DNA from: SAR92 clade bacterium H455
GTDB taxonomy: Bacteria > Pseudomonadota > Gammaproteobacteria > Pseudomonadales > Porticoccaceae
NCBI GenBank assembly: GCA_024802545.1
Contig: CP103416.1
Location: forward strand, 1,054,001 to 1,118,000
Direction: 5' to 3'
DNA: 64,000 nt
In this document: positions 34,042 to 42,666 of the stretch, piece after piece
Layout of the letters: every line of letters starts with the position of its first letter
Position numbering within the stretch: the first letter of the stretch is position 1
Translations under genes and position numbers: made by a program
The notes under the pieces: generated by a model
Database searches by the model: none
What the model was told of the DNA's origin: nothing
Seen by the model: the letters and a program-made list of their open reading frames with translations, nothing else

Positions 34042-36536
34042 TGCAAGCGTTGAGAATGTTACTGCGCACTTGGCGCGGCGGTCAGCTGAATTTAATTATC
34101 TGGTCCCTAGTACTGGCTGTTGCTGTGGTCACCTCGGTGTCTCTGTTGGCGGAACGTATCGAGCGGGCGTTAACGGCTCAATCTAGCAGTTTCCTCGCTG
34201 CTGATCTAGTTGTCAGAAGTAGTAAGCCAATTGATCCTCAGTGGATTACAGAGGCTCAGCAGCTGCAGGTGGAGAGCGCCCAGGTATTAACCTTTGCCTC
34301 TATGGTTTATCACCAAGATGATATGCACCTGGCGTCGATTAAGGCGGTGGAGGCTAGCTATCCACTGCGCGGTTCACTGCGCCGCACGACTGTGCCATTT
34401 ACCACGGATTCAAGCTTAATCGAAGAGGTTGACTACGGTCCCGCGCAGGGTGAAGTCTGGGTCGATGCCCGATTGTTACCGCTGCTCAATATTGAGCTCG
34501 GCGATGAAATTGAACTGGGTGAAATTCGTTTAACCGCCACACAAATTGTTGTGGAAGAGCCGGATAGCGGGGGTTCCTTTGGTGCCTTTGGAGCCCGAGT
34601 ATTAATGAATTACAGCGATATAGAGGCCGCTGGGATTATTATTCCCGGCAGTCGTGTCACCTATAGATTTCTTATGGCTGAGGGTGCCAGTGGCTCAGAC
34701 GGCTTTGCGAGTTACAGTGACTGGGTGGAAGATCAGTTGGACGTCCATGATCGTTTGATAACCCCAGATGAAGCTCAGGCCAGTATTGCCGACACCATGG
34801 ATAAGGGTCGACGCTTTCTATTGTTGGCTGGCAGTATAGGTGTGGTCTTGGCTAGTATAGCTTTGGCACTGGCGAGCCATCATTTCGCTGCCGGTCAGAC
34901 CCGGCAAGTGGCGCTACTGAAAAGCTGGGGCATTGCCGCCAGACGCGTGCGCAATTTGTATTTACAGCAGAGCCTGTGGCTTGGTGTCGGCGGTTCGGCT
35001 ATAGGTCTGCTGGTGGGTTTTGCTTTCTCTGAGATTCTTATTGCGGTAGTCCGTGAATGGCTGCCAATTTCACTGCCCATGGCGGGGATTCGTCCCTGGA
35101 TTACCGGTCTGGCCACTGGTCTGCTGTGTTTGGCGGGCTTTACCCTGCCTGCAATCTGGCATCTCCCTGCCCAGTCGCCCCTGGCGGTATTGCGCGATGA
35201 CGTGCAGGTTGAGCCGGTGAGCTCTGTAGCCCGTGGACTGTTTGGCGTTGTGGCCGTCGCTGCGCTGCTGTTTTGGTACAGCAATAATATTTACCTGTCG
35301 TTGGCGATTTTGGCGGGCTTTGGGCTTACGGCATTGGCCACGGTGGTGCTTGGGCTGCTGATGCTGCGTGTGGGTAAAAGCTATGGTCAAAAGCTCGGCA
35401 GTATCTGGCGCCTGGCATCGAGCAATCTCTGGCGGCGCAAATCCCAGAGTATTATCCAGATGGTCGGTTTTTCCGGGGCCATTGCTCTGCTGATGATTAT
35501 GAGCGTGGTGCGCACCTCGCTGATCGATGAGTGGCGCTGGCAGTTGGCGGATGATGCGCCGAATCATTTTCTGTTGAATGTGGCGCCCTATGAGCTTGAG
35601 GGGGTACGGGATTTAGTCACTGAGCAAAACCTTGAGACTGCTGGTTGGTACTCCATGGTGCGCGGACGCCTGACGCAAATTAACGGCGTCGGGATTACGG
35701 AGGAACAGCGAGATAAGCATGAGTCTTTCCGTCGCGAACTGAATCTGAGCTGGACCACAGAACTACCAGAGGGCAATAAAGTAACGTCCGGTAAGTGGTG
35801 GGATGAGCTCGACCTGTCTGAAGATATTACGCCGGTTTCTCTGGAAGAGGAATTGGCCGGTGAGTTGGGCTTGGAGATTGGCGATCAGCTGAGTTTTAGC
35901 GTTGGCGGGCTTGTTTTTCAGGCCGAGGTGGCTAGCACCCGCAGTTTAAATTGGGACAATATGACCCCCAACTTCTATTTCCTGTTTCCTGAAGGGCTGT
36001 TGGAGGACTATCCTCGGACCAATATGACCAGCCTTTATATTCCGCCGCAGCAGAAGCTGTTGGTCAATGATCTACTGCGCCAATATCCCACGGTGCAGGT
36101 GATTGAGCTGGATAAAATTATCGACCGTATTCGCAGCATTGTCTCTCAGGTAACCAGTGGTCTCGAGGTGATGACCCTGCTGATTTTGAGCTGTGGTGTG
36201 CTGGTGATGTTTGCCGCGGTGAGTCTGTCGATGGCTGAGCGTCTGCAAGAGAGTGCCATTCTGCGCACCCTGGGTAGCTCAAGGCGTTTGATTCTGGGTA
36301 TTCAGTGGGTCGAGTTTAGCCTGTTGGGATTGATGGCGGGCCTGCTGGCAGCGATTGGTGCCGAGGCGGCGGTGGCAATGCTGCAGCGCTTTATGTTTGA
36401 TCTGCCCTTTAGTTGGCATCCCTGGCTGTGGCTGGTGGGACCTTTGGCCGGTGGCCTGCTAGTCGGTGTGCTCGGTGTGGGCTATAGTCGCAAGGCGGTT
36501 ACACAGCCGCCACTGCAGGTGTTAAATAGCCTTTAG
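34041..36536 (+). CDS. ybbP: FtsX-like permease YbbP
   Basis: An 831-residue ABC permease with ten helices. One N-terminal helix (residues 15-35) is followed by a large periplasmic domain, then FtsX-type helix groups near 255-400, 415-500 and 695-825. This two-FtsX layout is as in YbbP. The second periplasmic domain runs from about 500 to 690. It works with YbbA by translational coupling. Confidence 0.93.
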   Translation: MQALRMLLRTWRGGQLNLIIWSLVLAVAVVTSVSLLAERIERALTAQSSSFLAADLVVRSSKPIDPQWITEAQQLQVESAQVLTFASMVYHQDDMHLASIKAVEASYPLRGSLRRTTVPFTTDSSLIEEVDYGPAQGEVWVDARLLPLLNIELGDEIELGEIRLTATQIVVEEPDSGGSFGAFGARVLMNYSDIEAAGIIIPGSRVTYRFLMAEGASGSDGFASYSDWVEDQLDVHDRLITPDEAQASIADTMDKGRRFLLLAGSIGVVLASIALALASHHFAAGQTRQVALLKSWGIAARRVRNLYLQQSLWLGVGGSAIGLLVGFAFSEILIAVVREWLPISLPMAGIRPWITGLATGLLCLAGFTLPAIWHLPAQSPLAVLRDDVQVEPVSSVARGLFGVVAVAALLFWYSNNIYLSLAILAGFGLTALATVVLGLLMLRVGKSYGQKLGSIWRLASSNLWRRKSQSIIQMVGFSGAIALLMIMSVVRTSLIDEWRWQLADDAPNHFLLNVAPYELEGVRDLVTEQNLETAGWYSMVRGRLTQINGVGITEEQRDKHESFRRELNLSWTTELPEGNKVTSGKWWDELDLSEDITPVSLEEELAGELGLEIGDQLSFSVGGLVFQAEVASTRSLNWDNMTPNFYFLFPEGLLEDYPRTNMTSLYIPPQQKLLVNDLLRQYPTVQVIELDKIIDRIRSIVSQVTSGLEVMTLLILSCGVLVMFAAVSLSMAERLQESAILRTLGSSRRLILGIQWVEFSLLGLMAGLLAAIGAEAAVAMLQRFMFDLPFSWHPWLWLVGPLAGGLLVGVLGVGYSRKAVTQPPLQVLNSL

Positions 36537-36574
36537 CAACGGCTTAAGGCGGTTTAGCTAGTCCTATGCCAGTC

Positions 36575-38050
36575 TCAGTCCTCTGCGTGCGAAGCGGTGG
36601 GATAGGGCAGCTGGATATGGAAGGTGGTGCCTATATTCAGATCTGAGGTCACCGAGATCTTGCCCTGGTGTTGCTCGTTAATAATAAACTGCGCAAACGA
36701 CAGGCGCTCGCCGGCGCTATGCTGATCTCCATTGTCTGTGGCATGGCTGCTGGCGAAAAAGGGTTCAAACAATAGTTGCTGCTCTTCGGTGCTGATGCCC
36801 AATCCATTGTGTTGAATACGCACCCACACCGCGTTGTGAAATTCACTAATCTCAATATTGATCGAGGGAGTGTGCTCTGGATCTTCGATCTTGCCCAGGG
36901 CATAGCAGGAGTATCTAAACAGACTGAGAAATACCTGCTGCAATTCTGGGACATGACAGCGCAGCTGAGGGAGGTTGTCTGCGTAGTTGTGGTTGATCAC
37001 CACATCTTTAAAGCGCAGCCCTTTAGTCACCGAGAGCACATCTGCAGCCAGCTCCACACTGTGATCCATGATCTCGGTGATATTGGCGAGCTGTTTTTCA
37101 CCGGCGCCAGCATCGGAAAAGCGGACCAAATTATTCACCACCGAGGCCGCTTGACGGCCGCGAATTAGTGCGTCGTCCAGCAGCTCGTGGATGCCGATGG
37201 GATCTATATGTTCTTCAGTGAGATCTCGGCGTACGGTTTGCAGATCTTTGAGTATGGCTTGTAGAGGAATATTAATATCCTGAGCCATTACCGATGCCAT
37301 TTCACCCATGGATGACATCTTGTCCCGCTGCACCAGCATATTTTCACTCTGTACGCGCTGGGTGACATCGTCGACCATAATCACCACACCAGTTTCGAGC
37401 TGATCGTGAAGCGGGTAGATGGTGATATCGAAGTGGTACTGTCCGCGCTGGCTGTATTTTACGGTGAGAGTTTTGTCTTCATCCTGAGCCTGTTTAATCT
37501 GCTCTGGCGTGACTGCAATAGCGGGATAGGCCTGCCATAAGTTTTTGCCCAACACTTGGTCTGAGGCCAGGCTGCTTATCTCTTCGGCGCGGCTATTCCA
37601 CTGGGTGATTTCACCGTTCTTGTTGAGACCGATTAACATCAGCGGCATGGAGCGCAAAATACTGGTGATATAGGATTCGGATAAACGCAGCTTGGTGGTG
37701 GTGTCACGGTGTTCAGTAACTTCGGCTTCAAGTGCCTTGTTGCTCTGCTGTAATAGGCTGTTGGCATTGTCTAGGGTGGCGGTGCGCTCTTTAACCCGGT
37801 CTTCCAGTTGAGCACGGATTTCTTCGAGATCGCGATTGTAGCGGCGTGCCGCGCGGCGAGTAAAGGCCAGGCGGATTGCCGTAATCGATAGCGCGACAAT
37901 TAAGATCCCGCTGGAGAAGTTCGCCACGTACTGCCAATTGGTGTTGCCATCTTCTAGGCGCAGGAACCAAAACACATCAGCAGTGGCGATCTGACTGAAG
38001 GACAAAACAAACAGAACAAATAGTGCGGCGATATTTTTCAACGGGCTCAA
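36575..38050 (-). CDS. PAS-domain histidine-kinase homologue lacking catalytic residues
   Basis: A 491-residue membrane protein. Two hydrophobic segments (5-24 and 43-64) precede a coiled coil (70-115), a PAS domain (120-235) and a HisKA-HATPase module. The phosphoacceptor box reads 'GEMASVMAQDINIPLQAI', with Gln257 where His is required. The N-box reads 'LQQVFLSLFRYSCYAL', with both Asn replaced; the G1 Asp is His414 in 'IQHNGLGIS'; the G2 glycines are lost in 'SAGERLSFAQ'. The F-box LFEPFF remains. It should be unable to phosphorylate itself, so a signalling pseudokinase is likely. It converges with ybbP and has no response regulator beside it. Confidence 0.85.
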   Translation of the reverse strand: MSPLKNIAALFVLFVLSFSQIATADVFWFLRLEDGNTNWQYVANFSSGILIVALSITAIRLAFTRRAARRYNRDLEEIRAQLEDRVKERTATLDNANSLLQQSNKALEAEVTEHRDTTTKLRLSESYITSILRSMPLMLIGLNKNGEITQWNSRAEEISSLASDQVLGKNLWQAYPAIAVTPEQIKQAQDEDKTLTVKYSQRGQYHFDITIYPLHDQLETGVVIMVDDVTQRVQSENMLVQRDKMSSMGEMASVMAQDINIPLQAILKDLQTVRRDLTEEHIDPIGIHELLDDALIRGRQAASVVNNLVRFSDAGAGEKQLANITEIMDHSVELAADVLSVTKGLRFKDVVINHNYADNLPQLRCHVPELQQVFLSLFRYSCYALGKIEDPEHTPSINIEISEFHNAVWVRIQHNGLGISTEEQQLLFEPFFASSHATDNGDQHSAGERLSFAQFIINEQHQGKISVTSDLNIGTTFHIQLPYPTASHAED

Positions 38051-38425
38051 CCTATGTAGATCTTATAGAACTATCTTCGGATCCCTATTATAGCTATGTA
38101 AATCGTCCTGTCAGGTATGATTATGCAAAACATAATCGATGGCGGGTATTCGGTTCTTTCATAGTCAGGCAGTCTAAGGTCGCTATCTGCTGTCATTAGA
38201 ACCTTTAGTAAGCGGCTGTAATAGCGAGCTGTAATAAGCTGTTAAAAGCGATCCCAATATAGACTGGCTATCAATCTAGAGAAGCTATTAGCCTATTGCT
38301 AGAGATTAAAAAATTGCACACTCTATTCAAATTTGAACTATATTTAATCTAAGTGCCAAGCATGGCTATTATAAGAACTACACCCAATGTAGATTCAAAC
38401 AAACTGCGCAAGGAATCGCCGCCCT
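38051..38425. other. gap between pseudokinase and ACP
   Basis: No gene found in these 375 bases. A perfect inverted repeat GATTATG-N5-CATAATC occurs at 38119-38137 and could be an operator. Short direct repeats of AGCTGTTAA/AGCGAGCTGTAATA type lie near 38210-38250. A weak -35/-10 pair (TTGCAC 38314, TATATT 38339, spacing 19) precedes the ACP gene. Confidence 0.45.
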
Positions 38426-38683
38426 ATGAATACGCCTGACGTTATCAGTATTGCTGTATACGACCTCATTTTAGCTAGCCCAATGACTAAAATAAAAGAC
38501 GTAGAGCCACATCATGTGCTCAGTGAGATTAAGATGGATTCTCTGGAGAAATTGTCCATGGCCATGGATCTGGAGGAGACCTTTGAGATAGAGATGAGCG
38601 ATGATGATATTGAAGGTTTTGAGACTGTGTCGGATGTAATCACCTATCTGCAGTTAGCAGTTCAAAGCCCGGAGTTGCAGTGA
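38426..38683 (+). CDS. orphan acyl carrier protein
   Basis: An 85-residue acidic protein with the ACP four-helix layout. The phosphopantetheine serine is in KMDSLEKLSMAMDLEE, the usual DSL motif. No fatty-acid, polyketide or NRPS gene is adjacent, unlike the main acpP next to fabF and fabG. It might serve an unlinked lipid-modifying enzyme. It has its own promoter region and AAGGA 11 bases before the ATG. Confidence 0.85.
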   Translation: MNTPDVISIAVYDLILASPMTKIKDVEPHHVLSEIKMDSLEKLSMAMDLEETFEIEMSDDDIEGFETVSDVITYLQLAVQSPELQ

Positions 38684-38925
38684 ACTGTCAGAGTAATAAT
38701 TCGTGATCCAAATGACGTTTAGCGCCTCTCAACAGATGCTGTGGGGGCAGCTATATGTAATGTTTGTGAAAAAATAGAGTTATTCATAGATCAGAGGTGG
38801 GGTTTTTGTCCACATTAGAGTCTTATAGGGTAGAACTGATTGAAAAGTAGGCGGCTATTTTTCTAGCCGATAGTTATCTAGTACTTACTTATCAGGTTTT
38901 GCCTTTAGATTTTGATGTTTTTACG

Positions 38926-38976
38926 GCCCCTGCTGATCTGCGTTACTCCCCCCTTTTATCCGGCAGGGGCTTTTTT
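38926..38976 (+). terminator. terminator-like hairpin after the ACP gene
   Basis: GCCCCTGC (38926-38933) pairs with GCAGGGGC (38963-38970) across a 29-base loop, followed by six T and TATT. It could end the ACP transcript, or a small RNA, since it is 240 bases beyond the ACP stop. Confidence 0.55.
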
Positions 38977-38994
38977 ATTCTTCACTGTACTCTT

Positions 38995-39046
38995 ATTTTC
39001 ACTCATACTTTCATTTTCACTCATACTTTCATTTTCACTCATACAC
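38995..39046. repeat. 18-bp tandem repeat
   Basis: About 2.8 copies of ATTTTCACTCATACTTTC start at 38995, 39013 and 39031. The repeat is AT-rich and strongly strand-biased (few G). Confidence 0.9.
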
Positions 39047-39116
39047 ATACTTCCACTCTCGCTGACCCACCACTTTGCTTGCCCTTCCTGTATTCACTAG
39101 GGTAAAAATAAGACAA

Positions 39117-39143
39117 TAAAAAAGCGGCCCTAGGGCCGCTTTT
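39117..39143 (-). terminator. terminator of the nrdJ operon
   Basis: GCGGCC-CTAG-GGCCGC (39124-39139) is flanked by a run of A on the left and T on the right, so it can end transcription from either side. On the minus strand it follows nrdJb directly. Confidence 0.85.
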
Positions 39144-39172
39144 CTTGGCTTACAGCATTCGCTATTAGCATT

Positions 39173-39877
39173 TTAACCGCATTTAGAGTCGCCGCAGTTA
39201 AGGCAGGTTAGACAGCCGTCCATCATGATAGCAGCCTTAACACTGCACTTTTTGCACAGCTCAGCGGCGGGTGGAAAATCGTTTGCTTCCGCAGACGCTG
39301 CGGAATTAGATGCTGTCTTCACGCTAGTGGCACCTTCAAACTGAGCCCGTTTTTCATCCATGATCTTTTGCTGATGTTCGGGAATCTCAGGCATCTTCAA
39401 CATGCCGATTTTCTGTAGGTGATCTTCAATCGCCCATCCAATCTCAGCTACTAGTGAGGGCATAAACTTACCGCCGGGCTTAAAATAACCACCCTGTGGA
39501 TCGAATACAGCCTTGAGCTCTTCAACCAAGAATGTGCAGTCGCCGCCTTTGCGGAATACTGCCGAGATTACGCGCGTCAAAGCAACAATCCACTGGAAGT
39601 GATCCATGTTTTTGGAGTTGATAAACACTTCAAATGGGCGACGCAATTCGTGGTCAGTGCCCTCGTTCAAGATAATGTCATTAATCGTCAGGTACAGCGC
39701 ATGATCCGACATAGGTGTCTTTATTTTGTAAGTGCTGCCAGCCAGTGCTTCAGGTCGTGAGACCTTTTCGTGCATCTGAATGATATTGCTTTCAGCAACG
39801 TTGGTTTTTGTCTCTCTAGTCTGCTCTTCGTTTGCTACTGCGTAACCAACAATTTTCTGTCCAATTTTCTTACTCAT
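39173..39877 (-). CDS. nrdJb: class II ribonucleotide reductase, small part NrdJb
   Basis: A 234-residue protein. The central domain ('PRPFEVFINSKNMDHFQWIVALTRVISAVFRKGGDCTFLVEELK') corresponds to the C-terminal part of full-length class II enzymes. The C-terminus carries several Cys ('CKKCSVKAAIMMDGCLTCLNCGDSKCG') that may hold zinc or pass electrons. In Pseudomonas the class II enzyme is split the same way into NrdJa and NrdJb, both required. The start has GAGAGGA 5 bases upstream and is 40 bases after nrdJa. Confidence 0.92.
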   Translation of the reverse strand: MSKKIGQKIVGYAVANEEQTRETKTNVAESNIIQMHEKVSRPEALAGSTYKIKTPMSDHALYLTINDIILNEGTDHELRRPFEVFINSKNMDHFQWIVALTRVISAVFRKGGDCTFLVEELKAVFDPQGGYFKPGGKFMPSLVAEIGWAIEDHLQKIGMLKMPEIPEHQQKIMDEKRAQFEGATSVKTASNSAASAEANDFPPAAELCKKCSVKAAIMMDGCLTCLNCGDSKCG

Positions 39878-39917
39878 GTTCGTCCTCTCTGGAGTCTACG
39901 GAATTAGGGTTATCTGA

Positions 39918-42080
39918 TCAGAATTTACCGTAGTAACCTTCTTTCAATGCGTCAAATAGGTTGGCGGCGGTATGTGTTTCACCGTCGTACTCAACTTCTT
40001 CATTACCTTTAAACTCAACTTTGGAACCGTCTTCCAGAGTGAAGCTGTAGGTGGTGTTTTCGAGATCTTTCTCAGTTACTAGAACACCCTGGAAAGCCTC
40101 TGGATTAAAGCGGAAGGTGGTGCAGCCCTTGAGACCTTTCTCGGCGGCGTAGAGATAGATATCTTTAAAGTCTTCATAGTCGCAATCAGTAGGTACGTTG
40201 ATTGTCTTGGAGATTGAAGAGTCGACCCACTTCTGCGCTGCTGCCTGAATATCCACGTGGGCTCTGGGCATAATGTTCTCAGAGCTCATAAAGTAATCCG
40301 GTAGTGCCTCTTCATCGCTGGTGCCATAGGGCATAGCTTTGTCGTTAATCAACGTGCGGTAAGCGAGCAGTTCGTAGGAGAAAACATCAACTTTCTCTTT
40401 CGACTTCTTGCCTTCACGGATCACGTTGCGCGCGTAGTGGTGGGCAAAGCTTGGCTCGATACCATTACTGACGTTGTTGGCCAGTGACAGGGAGATGGTG
40501 CCAGTAGGAGCGATTGATGAGTGGTGACTAAAACGACAGCCCTCTTCAATAATGGATTCGACCAGTTCTGGTGCAACTGTGGCTATGGTCTGCATGTATT
40601 TGCTGTACTTGCCCAGTAACACTTTTCCCTTGAGGCTATCGCCAACTTTAATACCGTCTGCAGCCAGCTCAGGACGCTTAAACAGCAGCGCAGCAGTGAC
40701 TTCAAAGTCGTCTTCCATAATCGGCGCTGGACCTTTTTCACGGGCCAGTTCGAGGCCGGCTTTAAGACCAGCGATAGCCATGTCGCGAGCGATACGATCG
40801 GTGAATTCCAGTGAATCTTCATCGCCATACTTCATTTGCAGCATAGTGATAGTGGAACCCAACCCAAGGAAGCCCATACCGTGGCGACGCTTGTACTCGA
40901 TCTCTTTGCGCTGGTTTTCTAGGGGCAGGCCATTGATCTCAACAACGTTGTCGAGCATGCGAGTAAATACAGAGACTACTTCGGCATATTCTTCCCAGTC
41001 AAAGTAGGCGTCTGGGGTGAACGGGTTGCGCACAAATTTGGTCAGGTTGACCGAGCCCAGCAGGCAGCTGCCGTAGGGAGGCAGAGGCTGTTCGCCACAG
41101 GGGTTGGTGGCGCGAATATCTTCACAGAACCAGTTGTTGTTATTTTTGTTCACTTGATCGATCAGAATAAAGCCTGGCTCAGCATAGTCGTAGGTGGAGG
41201 ACATAATGGCGTTCCACAGTTTTTGCGCGCGAATAGTTTCATAGATGCGGCAGGCGACTAGGCCAGCTTCATTGCAGTGATAGTTCTCGGTGGTTGGGAA
41301 GGGCTTCCAGACAACATTGTCGCCATTCAGATCGAGGCCAGCGTCAATCTCTTTGGCACTAATCGGGAAGGTCAGGTCCCAGTTGCCATCGTTGCGTACT
41401 GCTTCAATAAACTCTTCGGTGATCAGCAGCGACAGATTGAACTGGCGCAGACGCCCATCTTCACGCTTGGCGCGGACAAAATCAAACACATCTGGATGGC
41501 TGACATCAAAAGTTGCCATCTGGGCGCCGCGGCGGCCGCCGGCAGACGACACGGTGAAGCACATCTTGTCGTAGATATCCATAAACGACAGTGGACCTGA
41601 AGTGTAGGCACCGGCGCCAGATACATAGGCACCTTTTGGTCGCAGTGTAGAGAATTCGTAGCCTATGCCACAGCCTGCTTTCAGCGTCAGACCAGCTTCA
41701 AGGTTGCGCTCGAGAATACCGAGCATAGAATCTGGCACTATGCCGGACACAGTACAGTTAATCGTCGAAGTGGCTGGCTTGTAGGCTTGAGCACCGGCAT
41801 TAGAGATAATGCGGCCAGCAGGGATTGCACCGTGTTTGAGGGCCCAGACAAAACGCGCCTGCCACTCTTCACGGAGACTTTCATCTTCAACATCAGACAG
41901 CGCTCTAGCAACTCGGGCATAGGTCGCATCGATGTCGGCATCAACAGGATTGTTCTCTTTATCTTTGAGACGGTACTTTTTGTCCCAAATATCCAGAGAT
42001 GCTTCCTGGAAGGTGATTTCTGGAGTTTTCTTTACAGCTTTCACGGCTTTCACTGTTTTTAATTTGGTTGCTGTGCTCAT
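39918..42080 (-). CDS. nrdJa: adenosylcobalamin-dependent ribonucleotide reductase NrdJa
   Basis: A 720-residue catalytic chain that makes deoxyribonucleotides with vitamin B12, regardless of oxygen. Radical-site motifs are 'NPCGEQPLPPYGSC' (Cys and Glu), 'NCTVSGIVPDS' and 'GCGIGYEFSTLRPKG'. 'SIAPTGTISL' is the phosphate-binding loop. The C-terminal part ends in 'FDALKEGYYGKF' after a small beta domain, without the Cys tail, which is in NrdJb. AAGG is 8 bases before the ATG. Upstream lie NrdR boxes and a DnaA box. B12 must be made or imported for it to work. Confidence 0.95.
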   Translation of the reverse strand: MSTATKLKTVKAVKAVKKTPEITFQEASLDIWDKKYRLKDKENNPVDADIDATYARVARALSDVEDESLREEWQARFVWALKHGAIPAGRIISNAGAQAYKPATSTINCTVSGIVPDSMLGILERNLEAGLTLKAGCGIGYEFSTLRPKGAYVSGAGAYTSGPLSFMDIYDKMCFTVSSAGGRRGAQMATFDVSHPDVFDFVRAKREDGRLRQFNLSLLITEEFIEAVRNDGNWDLTFPISAKEIDAGLDLNGDNVVWKPFPTTENYHCNEAGLVACRIYETIRAQKLWNAIMSSTYDYAEPGFILIDQVNKNNNNWFCEDIRATNPCGEQPLPPYGSCLLGSVNLTKFVRNPFTPDAYFDWEEYAEVVSVFTRMLDNVVEINGLPLENQRKEIEYKRRHGMGFLGLGSTITMLQMKYGDEDSLEFTDRIARDMAIAGLKAGLELAREKGPAPIMEDDFEVTAALLFKRPELAADGIKVGDSLKGKVLLGKYSKYMQTIATVAPELVESIIEEGCRFSHHSSIAPTGTISLSLANNVSNGIEPSFAHHYARNVIREGKKSKEKVDVFSYELLAYRTLINDKAMPYGTSDEEALPDYFMSSENIMPRAHVDIQAAAQKWVDSSISKTINVPTDCDYEDFKDIYLYAAEKGLKGCTTFRFNPEAFQGVLVTEKDLENTTYSFTLEDGSKVEFKGNEEVEYDGETHTAANLFDALKEGYYGKF

Positions 42081-42252
42081 GGACTGACCTTTTCTGTTCG
42101 TTTTCTGTTTGTCTCATTCAGGGCTAGACTCGGGAGACATGCTGTTGCCTAGCGCCAGTTGATTTCGTATTTTTTCGTCCCAGACATTCTTTTAAAGTTT
42201 CTTTTTTTGGTCTTTTTAAGCAGGACTAAGTTCTCAAGACGGCAAGCAGTTT

Positions 42253-42268
42253 ATCCTACATGGTGTGT
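42253..42268. promoter_or_regulatory. NrdR box 1 (weaker)
   Basis: ATCCTACATGGTGTGT matches ACACWATATATWGTGT at 11 of 16 positions and is exactly 31 bases (three turns) from the strong box, the normal NrdR spacing. Confidence 0.6.
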
Positions 42269-42283
42269 CATGCAACCCTTAAT

Positions 42284-42299
42284 CCACTATATATTGTGT
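42284..42299. promoter_or_regulatory. NrdR box 2 (strong)
   Basis: CCACTATATATTGTGT matches the NrdR consensus ACACWATATATWGTGT at 15 of 16 positions. NrdR senses ATP/dATP and represses ribonucleotide reductase genes. Confidence 0.85.
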
Positions 42300-42348
42300 T
42301 TAATTGTTCAGATATGCATATAGGGTTGGGATAAGTCATTGAAAAACT

Positions 42349-42357
42349 TGTGGATAA
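42349..42357 (-). promoter_or_regulatory. DnaA box upstream of nrdJ
   Basis: TGTGGATAA reads TTATCCACA on the minus strand, a perfect DnaA box. It lies 50 bases beyond the strong NrdR box. In E. coli DnaA also controls nrdAB, so cell-cycle coupling of nrdJ is possible. Confidence 0.5.
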
Positions 42358-42666
42358 ATCCCTCTACTCCCCACCCTGCCTGAGATTGTTGAAATAACTG
42401 ACCGACCCCAATAAACCGGTCACGTTGCTGTTGCGTATAGCTCTTGTAATCGTCGCAAGTCAGGGCCAATAGAGCATGGCGACGTTGTGCCAGTCCGGCG
42501 ACTTGGCTAAACTAGCGACCCTGTTAAAAACAGAATTTGATCTAGCCTGTAGACCGCTGTTTAAATCCTGTAATTGATCTTGTCTTTGATCATGTAGTTA
42601 AAAGTGTAATTCATTCGAACTGCGGTGTGTCGTCAGGGCATCGACCGCTATCTATTGAGGCGTTTC

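Larger units (their letters stand above)
38684..39172. other. gap holding tandem repeats and terminator hairpins
   Basis: These 489 bases hold no credible gene. Contents are a hairpin with T-run at 38926-38976, an 18-bp tandem repeat at 38995-39046, and a bidirectional terminator at 39117-39143. Short open frames over the repeat are not convincing. Confidence 0.6.
42081..42666. other. long divergent regulatory gap nrdJ / trpB
   Basis: No gene found in these 586 bases. On the nrdJ side it holds two NrdR boxes (42253-42268, 42284-42299) and a DnaA box (42349-42357). Minus-strand promoter elements cannot be set exactly; TATAGT overlapping the strong NrdR box is a possible -10. On the trpB side no TrpR operator or Trp-codon leader peptide was seen. 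The nrdJa leader of about 200 bases is long. Confidence 0.55.

Noticed and set aside
38899-39105. 62- and 68-residue frames with Phe/Thr/His/Ile repeats
   Set aside because: They are translations of the 18-bp tandem repeat and the terminator hairpin, with no credible start.
42081-42250. Cobalamin riboswitch before nrdJa
   Set aside because: No B12-box-like conserved core could be found by eye in the leader.
42590-42625. TrpR-operator-like GTAGTTAA before trpB
   Set aside because: Only a 7-base core matches; the flanks do not form the needed palindrome.
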